This document shows, in pieces, positions 59,049 to 64,000 of a stretch of DNA of 64,000 nucleotides. The stretch covers positions 142,795 through 206,794 of the forward strand of contig NZ_NFZV01000008.1 in assembly GCF_003399765.1 (NCBI RefSeq). Reading direction: 5' to 3'. Made by a program: the position numbers and the translations under genes. Within the stretch, counting starts at the first letter, position 1, and every line of letters begins with the position of its first letter. Source of the DNA: Alkalilimnicola ehrlichii. GTDB taxonomy: Bacteria; Pseudomonadota; Gammaproteobacteria; Nitrococcales; AK92. The notes below the pieces were generated by a model, which ran no database searches, was not told where the DNA came from, and saw only the letters and a program-made list of their open reading frames with translations.

Positions 59049-59479
59049 CTACACGCGCCGCACGGCGACGGCTTCGATCTCGAATAACATGCCGTCCAAC
59101 GCAAGGCGCGGCACGGGAATTAACGTGCAAGTGGGCTTCGCGCCCGGCCCCCACGCGTTTTCAAGCTCGGCACCGAAGACATGCAAGCGCTCTTGCGTGT
59201 GATCCACGACTAACACGGTGAGCTTGGCAATATCCGTCAGGCTCGCACCGGCGGCATTTACCGCCGTCCGTAGGTTGGCAAACGCCTGCCTAACCTGGTG
59301 CCGGAACTCGGCCGACAGTTCGCCTTGCTCATTCTCCCCGCCCTGGCCCGCGATAAAAATAAGCTGGGCTCCCGGTTCGACGGTAGCGACATGGGAGTAA
59401 CCGTTAGCGGACGGATCGTATAACCCGGCCGGTTCGTCAAGCTAAACGCCCGATCTTGGGCTGGATGAGTCTGATTCAT
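59049..59479 (-). CDS. RidA-family protein (frame broken)
   Basis: About 143 residues once corrected. Starts MNQTHPAQDRAFSLTNRPG (AGAGGA site), then breaks at a C3 run (59424-59426). With one more base it continues LYDPSANGYSHVATVEPGAQ, LIFIAGQGGENEQGELSAEF and ends FEIEAVAVRRV. This is the RidA/YjgF/UK114 type, which hydrolyses reactive enamine/imine intermediates. The usual arginine in the CTLIPVPRLALDGMLFEIEA region is present. The early stop as read is most likely an error in the sequence. Confidence 0.82.
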
Positions 59480-59559
59480 TACGATTATTCCTCTTAAGGA
59501 GACACTGGTTGATTCCTTGGGGTCTCCTTAAAGTAAACACGGCGTTATTCTCTGGCTCT

Positions 59560-60473
59560 TCACATCGCTTTACGCATTGGCTCGGGCACGAGCGGCCAGA
59601 GATGCCTAAGTTTTTCGGGATTGCGGACAATATAAATGGCGACGATTCGGCCCTCGGCGAGTTCGAGCGCGGTGGTTTGCAATAGGCCGTCGCGCTCTAC
59701 GGTTAGCCAACCGGGAAGCCCGTTCACCAACATCGGCTTCGACCAAAGTGGCCGGCTGCCGTCAGGCTTTCGGGCCAGGCCCGCGAAGAAGCGGGAGATT
59801 TTATCCGCACCGAGAATAGGCCTAAGCGCCGCGAGGCGCTTACCGCCGCCATCGGTATGTAAGGTGGCCGCTTCGGCCAACAATTGCGTTAAGCCGGCAA
59901 CATCGCCGCTGCGGGAGGCCTGAAAAACGCTTCCGCCAACGCGCGGCTTTCGTCCGTCGTTACCGCGAAACGCGGCCGTGCCTCCTGTATCTGCGAACGC
60001 GCCCGGCTGGCGAGCTTGCGACAAGCGGCGGAGCTACGTCTGAGCGCCGTGGCAATCTCATCGAAACTCAGCTCAAACACGTCATGCAGCAGAAAGCTTG
60101 CCCGCTCCAATGGCGATAAGCGCTCAAGCGCGAGCATTAGCGCAATGGAAACATCCTCCGCCAATTGCCCGTCGTCCGCAGCTGTAGCAAACGAGTCGTC
60201 GGTCACAGGCTCCGGCAACCACGGCCCCACATAGGTTTCTCGCCGACGGCGGGCTTCCTTTAGGCGATCCAGGCTAAGCCGCGTGACAACAGCCGATAAG
60301 TAAGCTTCCGGCTCCTCAACCGAGCTATGGGCAACGCGACGCCAACGTAAATAAGCGTCCTGCACCACATCCTCCGACTCCGCAACGGAACCCAGCATCC
60401 GGTAAGCCAAGCCGAGCAACCGCGGACGATGCCGGTCGAAAACGCTAGCGGCCGTGGTGTCCTGCTCGCTCAT
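59560..60473 (-). CDS. ECF sigma factor, SigJ type with SnoaL-like tail (frame broken)
   Basis: About 304 residues once corrected. Region 2 at about 10-75 (RLLGLAYRMLGSVAESEDVV), region 4 near 125-180 (LSFDEIATALRRSSAACRKL), then a SnoaL-like domain as in the SigJ/ECF41 group. The frame breaks at A5 (59923-59927); one more base joins ALAEAFFQASRSGDVAGL. It overlaps the CMD peroxidase gene by four bases. In ECF41 systems the linked CMD protein is a known target and the sigma tail regulates activity. The tail ends VPEPMRKAM. Confidence 0.9.
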
Positions 60474-60946
60474 GTCGGATCGGTCTCAAGGGCTTGTACG
60501 GCATCGTCGTGCGGGTGAGCGGTTCCGAAACCAATGGCGATGCGATTCCAAATGTTGATCGCACCGATCAACAGCGTCAGTTTTACCAACTCCGCTTCGG
60601 AGAAATGCTCGCGCACCCAGTGATAATCCTCGTCCGTAGGATGTGCCCGGGCAACGTGCGTGAGTGCCTCCGTCCAAGCAAGCGCGGCGCGCTCCCGAGG
60701 CGTGTACAGCGAAGACTCCCGCCACGCCGGCAACAGGTAGAGCCGCGTCTCCGTCTCTCCCGCCTTGCGCGCATCGCGCGTGTGCATATGGAGACAATAG
60801 GCACAGCCATTGATCTGCGAAGCGCGGGTTTTCACCAGTTCGATCAAGCTGTATTCCAAACCGCAGCGGCGCACATGATCCTCCAACGCGAGCATGGCGT
60901 TCATCGTATCGGGGGCGGCGGCAAAAGCGTCCAGTCGGTTACTCAT
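60470..60946 (-). CDS. carboxymuconolactone decarboxylase-family alkylhydroperoxidase
   Basis: 158 residues from the ATG at 60946, with AGGAG just upstream; an earlier in-frame start at 60970 lacks a site. The AhpD-like active site CAYCLHMH is at 48-55. Members reduce alkyl hydroperoxides or related substrates. It is translationally coupled (ATGA) to the SigJ-type sigma factor, the standard ECF41 arrangement, which suggests auto-induced expression. Confidence 0.9.
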   Translation of the reverse strand: MSNRLDAFAAAPDTMNAMLALEDHVRRCGLEYSLIELVKTRASQINGCAYCLHMHTRDARKAGETETRLYLLPAWRESSLYTPRERAALAWTEALTHVARAHPTDEDYHWVREHFSEAELVKLTLLIGAINIWNRIAIGFGTAHPHDDAVQALETDPT

Positions 60947-61042
60947 CGTGAAACTCCTCGTATTAAACACTGTTCACAGACAAGACGACGCAGAGCGCCG
61001 GAATGTGACATCCGCGACCGCAAGGAAGAAATCGGTGTCTCC

Positions 61043-62098
61043 CTAAAAAAGGGAAAGTTGGCCACCGACCGGCGGCGGTCGGAACTGCGAGCAATCGAGT
61101 TCGCTTCGGGTCCGGTTAAGCCCCAAACGGCTACAGGCGAGGCGGAAGCGCTTTTGGAGGAGTTGGGCGAACAAGCCCTTGCCGGTCATCCGCGCGCCGA
61201 ATTCCGACTGGTTATGACGCCCTTCCCGCATCTGTTGCACCAGGCTCATCACGTGCTGAGCCTTACCCGGCTCATGGACAGCCAACCACTCTTCGAAAAT
61301 CTCGTTGACCTCGCGCGGCAATCGCAGCAGCACGAAAGCGGCGCTGCGGGCGCCTGCCTCTCGGGCCGCACCGAGCACATCCTCCATCTCGGCGTCATTC
61401 AAGGCAGGAATCACAGGCGCGAACATGACGGTTACCGGAATACCCGCTTCGGCGAGCGTTTTGATGGCACGCAGCCGGCGGTGAGGCGCGGTCGCCCGTG
61501 GCTCCAGACGACGCGATAAATCCGCGCTGAGGGTGGTGACGGATACGGCCGCTTGGGCAAGATTGCGCTCTGCCATCGGGGCCAACAGATCGATGTCGCG
61601 CTCGATCAATGCGGACTTGGTGATGACGGCAACCGGATGCCGGGTATCGTGCAACACCTGCAGAACGGCGCGGGTAATGCGGAGCTTACGCTCGACCGGC
61701 TGGTATGGATCCGTGTTCGCGCCAAGCGAAATCGGCGCCGGGCGATAACGGGGCTTAGCCAGCTCCTGACGCAGTAACTCGGCCGCCTTGAACTTCGCAA
61801 ACAGCTTAGTCTCGAAGTCGAGGCCGGGCGACAGCCCGAGGTAGGCGTGGCTGGGCCTGGCATAGCAATACGCACAAGCGTGTTCGCAGCCTTTGTAAGG
61901 GTTGATCGAGCGGTCGAAGGGAATATCGGGCGATTCATTGTAAGTGATGATCGAACGGTTGCTATCGGGCATCACCTCGGTTCGAGGCGGCGCTTCTTCT
62001 TCCTGATACCAGCCGTCGTCGACGCGCTCGCGCTTGATCTCGTCGAAGCGGGAAGCGCGATTGCTCACTGCACCGCGACCTTTAATGGGCTTCGTCAT
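61043..62098 (-). CDS. PA0069-family radical SAM protein (SplB-like)
   Basis: About 351 residues starting MTKPIKGRGAVSNRASRF, with GGGAGGAG before the ATG at 62098. Radical SAM [4Fe-4S] motif CEHACAYCYARP (about 83-94), preceded by SINPYKG. The end, PPVGGQLSLF, is the common PA0069-family terminus. Related to spore photoproduct lyase but found in non-spore-formers. The substrate is unknown; a DNA or tRNA role has been suggested by homology only. Confidence 0.9.
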   Translation of the reverse strand: MTKPIKGRGAVSNRASRFDEIKRERVDDGWYQEEEAPPRTEVMPDSNRSIITYNESPDIPFDRSINPYKGCEHACAYCYARPSHAYLGLSPGLDFETKLFAKFKAAELLRQELAKPRYRPAPISLGANTDPYQPVERKLRITRAVLQVLHDTRHPVAVITKSALIERDIDLLAPMAERNLAQAAVSVTTLSADLSRRLEPRATAPHRRLRAIKTLAEAGIPVTVMFAPVIPALNDAEMEDVLGAAREAGARSAAFVLLRLPREVNEIFEEWLAVHEPGKAQHVMSLVQQMREGRHNQSEFGARMTGKGLFAQLLQKRFRLACSRLGLNRTRSELDCSQFRPPPVGGQLSLF

Positions 62099-62176
62099 GC
62101 AGGCTCCTCCCGCAAACATCGGCCGACATTTTCAATCATAACACCGCCCAGGCTTCGCTATGGGCTCATGGCCGCG

Positions 62177-62938
62177 CTACCGAGCAGGCAGCAGGCGCTC
62201 CGAAAGCACTTGAAAGTTAACATGCGGCACAAAAAAGCAGAACGGCTCGCCGCTCGCGCCCAGCGCTTGCAGGAGTGGCCCGGGAAGGTAATGCGTCGCC
62301 GCAAGCGGCGCTACCGATTCTTGGTCGATGGGCAGCGCTATGTCGGCTTGTGCCAAACATCCTAAATCCGGCGTTTGAACAACGGCAGAGTCTTGCAGGC
62401 TAAGCATAGCCACGGCCTCTTCCCAGCTAGAGAAGAAGCGAGCGAACGCCGTCGGCAACCGCCCCTGCGAGGAAATAACCACCTCACTCTCGAACTCTAG
62501 GCGGTCCGTATCGCGCTGGAGCCGGGTAGAAACCTCGTGCCCGCTACGGCCATGCCGAAAGACTCCGGCCAGATCCGAGGGCAACGCATCGCTACCCGTT
62601 CGGGTACCCACCGCGTACAGCCCGTTATCGAAATAATTTTTGATAAAAAGGACCGTGGGCTGCTCGACGGCACGGCCATGGAGCGATGAGACATAAAAAC
62701 GCCAATTGCTTTGTAACGGCGAGGGAAACATACGCCGCAACGGGCCGAGCAACCTCGGCCCGAAATGCCCGTGCCGGTAGCTGAGTACGGTCAGGATCGT
62801 CTCCCCGTCCCGGGCGTTAAGCTCGACACCCGGCGGCACCCAAGCGGCTACGCGCGCTAGCGGCACGACCCAGTTCAGGTACACGATGTCCCGAACATCG
62901 CTCTCCAAGACCGGAAACGGTAAACGCTGCAAAGCCAA
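62177..62938 (-). CDS. DUF2071 (YqjF-like) protein
   Basis: 253 residues. The acetoacetate-decarboxylase-like DUF2071 core shows LNWVVPLARVAAWVPPGVEL, TVLSYRHGHFGPRLLG, and NWRFYVSSL. No ATG is in frame after the nearest upstream stop, so a TTG start at or near 62938 is assumed. Cytosolic. Function unknown. It is separated from the radical SAM gene by 78 bases on the same strand. Confidence 0.8.
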   Translation of the reverse strand: MALQRLPFPVLESDVRDIVYLNWVVPLARVAAWVPPGVELNARDGETILTVLSYRHGHFGPRLLGPLRRMFPSPLQSNWRFYVSSLHGRAVEQPTVLFIKNYFDNGLYAVGTRTGSDALPSDLAGVFRHGRSGHEVSTRLQRDTDRLEFESEVVISSQGRLPTAFARFFSSWEEAVAMLSLQDSAVVQTPDLGCLAQADIALPIDQESVAPLAATHYLPGPLLQALGASGEPFCFFVPHVNFQVLSERLLPAR

Positions 62939-63430
62939 CGTCTCGCATTACGTAGAGCCCGATGATTGGCGATCCAGTTCGCCAGCCAAGCAGCACGCCT
63001 ATTACTAGGGTGTTGATAATTTCTTTTCGTAGTCAAACGTTTAACTGCCTCTTGGCGTAAATACAACGGTACCGGCGCCCGCATGTTTCTCCGACCTCCG
63101 CACAACCGGAGGGGCAAGGGGCATTCAGCGTTTCCTGAAGCAGGAATGTAGCGCGGGTCGCGCCAATAGCGAAACCCACGCAGCCCGGTCAAGCGGGAGG
63201 CTCAACTGAGTAATGGCGTTACCAAACGACCCAAACCGTTACCTAACGTAACAATCGCCACCATTAACGACCTCGGGAAGGCTCTATATATCAGCCAGTT
63301 ACTCCGCGCTAAACGCTGGCACGGTTTTCGCTTCTCCACCGGCAAAAAATTCAGCCCCCGGTTTGCGTCAGGGATTGACTGACGCTACCGGCGAACGGCC
63401 AAGAAACCGGACTAATGGAGGAGAATGCAC
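62939..63430. other. intergenic region upstream of acs
   Basis: A 492-base gap between divergent genes. It holds a short CCTCCG/CGGAGG stem (63094-63112), the dispersed motif copy at 63124-63139, and a stretch whose minus-strand reading (GFRYWRDPRYIPAS) is the kind of translated intergenic repeat common in proteobacteria. The acs promoter should lie in 63200-63400. No gene is supported. Confidence 0.45.
63124..63139. repeat. dispersed hairpin motif, copy 4
   Basis: TTCAGCGTTTCCTGAA: TTCAG and CTGAA pair over six bases. It is preceded by AGGGGCATTCA, an 11-base string also found at 12259-12269, close to copy 1, which suggests a shared ancestral element. Confidence 0.4.
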
Positions 63431-64000
63431 ATGCCCGAGACCTTATTGCAGCCCGTGGTTTCTCAGCAAAACGGACTTTTATCGGAAGCCGAATACAACA
63501 CGCTATATAGCCGCTCCCTGGACGAGCCGGATGCCTTTTGGGCCGAACAGGCCGAGAAGTTTCTGACCTGGTTTAAGCGTTGGGATCGGGTCGAGAACAA
63601 CGATCTTGCCAAAGGTCAGGTACGCTGGTTCGAAGGCGGCAAGCTTAACGTCAGCTACAACTGCCTGGACCGTCACCTGGAATCGCGCGGCGAGCAAACG
63701 GCTTTAATCTGGGAAGGCGACGAACCCGATCAAGACCTTCACATCAGCTACGTCGAACTCCACGAACAGGTTTGCCGCTTTGCCAATGCGCTGAAAGCAC
63801 GCGGCGTGAAAAAAGGCGATCGCGTCTGTATCTACATGCCGATGATTCCGGAAGCGGCCGTCGCCATGCTCGCCTGCACGCGCATCGGGGCCGTTCATTC
63901 AGTGGTATTCGGCGGTTTCTCGCCCGAAGCGCTGAAGGATCGCATCCAAGACGCCGAATGCCGCACCCTGATCACGGCGGACGAGAGCGTACGCGGCGGC
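63431..64000 (+). CDS. acs: acetyl-CoA synthetase, N-terminal part (runs off the window)
   Basis: 190 codons are present. The start ATG follows GGAGG. The ACAS N-terminal domain is seen in [20 protein letters not shown] and [14 protein letters not shown], then the AMP-binding domain begins with [21 protein letters not shown] and [17 protein letters not shown]. These are classical Acs features. It activates acetate to acetyl-CoA via acetyl-AMP. The rest, including the A8 core and acetylatable lysine, is beyond the window. Confidence 0.93.
   Translation, partial: MPETLLQPVVSQQNGLLSEAEYNTLYSRSLDEPDAFWAEQAEKFLTWFKRWDRVENNDLAKGQVRWFEGGKLNVSYNCLDRHLESRGEQTALIWEGDEPDQDLHISYVELHEQVCRFANALKARGVKKGDRVCIYMPMIPEAAVAMLACTRIGAVHSVVFGGFSPEALKDRIQDAECRTLITADESVRGG

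Overview
The window reads as a chromosomal piece of a high-G+C gammaproteobacterium. Several families are ones typical of pseudomonads and related groups (the PA2779/PA2778 pair, a KatB-AnkB pair, a PA0069-type radical SAM protein, a PA0148-type adenine deaminase). A Mrp-type Na+/H+ antiporter cluster and a sulfide/persulfide response locus fit a saline, alkaline or sulfidic habitat, but the genus cannot be named from this sequence. I saw no rRNA, tRNA, CRISPR array, prophage or insertion sequence.

Layout. 0.1-4.1 kb: two oxidoreductases, then a BigR-type sulfide regulon (blh divergent from bigR-pmpA-pmpB). 4.2-9.6 kb: a seven-gene Mrp-like antiporter operon on the minus strand. 9.7-17.2 kb: isochorismatase-type hydrolase, patatin, TauE exporter, an unknown membrane protein, an ABC exporter, a di-heme peroxidase with an upstream ANR/FNR-like box, and a beta-lactamase-fold hydrolase. 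17.2-23.7 kb: one giant kinase-ATPase-GAF-PAS-GGDEF-EAL protein. 23.9-30.3 kb: a cluster bounded by two related SDRs and holding an acyl carrier protein and a GMC dehydrogenase with its Tat-type small subunit. 30.5-36.1 kb: phosphoketolase, beta-CASP nuclease, Na/Pi cotransporter. 36.0-44.3 kb: chemoreceptor, PA2779/PA2778 pair, LprI-domain protein and a 14-repeat propeller lipoprotein. 44.7-47.3 kb: pnuC, nadR and a nucleotidyltransferase-HEPN gene. 47.4-50.9 kb: a Tle1-like phospholipase effector with two tandem DUF2931 genes separated by remnants of the effector's own tail. 51.2-54.4 kb: purine module (Rieske oxygenase, adenine deaminase, BMP-type binding protein). 54.7-62.9 kb: stress and maintenance genes (META lipoprotein, catalase, ankyrin, RidA, SigJ-type sigma factor with a CMD peroxidase, radical SAM). 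The window ends inside acetyl-CoA synthetase.

Frame integrity. At least 15 otherwise normal genes are broken by loss of one base (two in one case), mostly inside a homopolymer. Restoring the bases gives full-length, family-like proteins each time. I treat these as probable consensus errors and give corrected gene spans; sequence-level checks are needed before calling any of them a pseudogene.

Most notable: the effector/DUF2931 duplication with orphan effector tails, the SDR-ACP-GMC cluster, the giant signalling protein, and the 14-blade cysteine-paired lipoprotein with a decayed miniature relative nearby.
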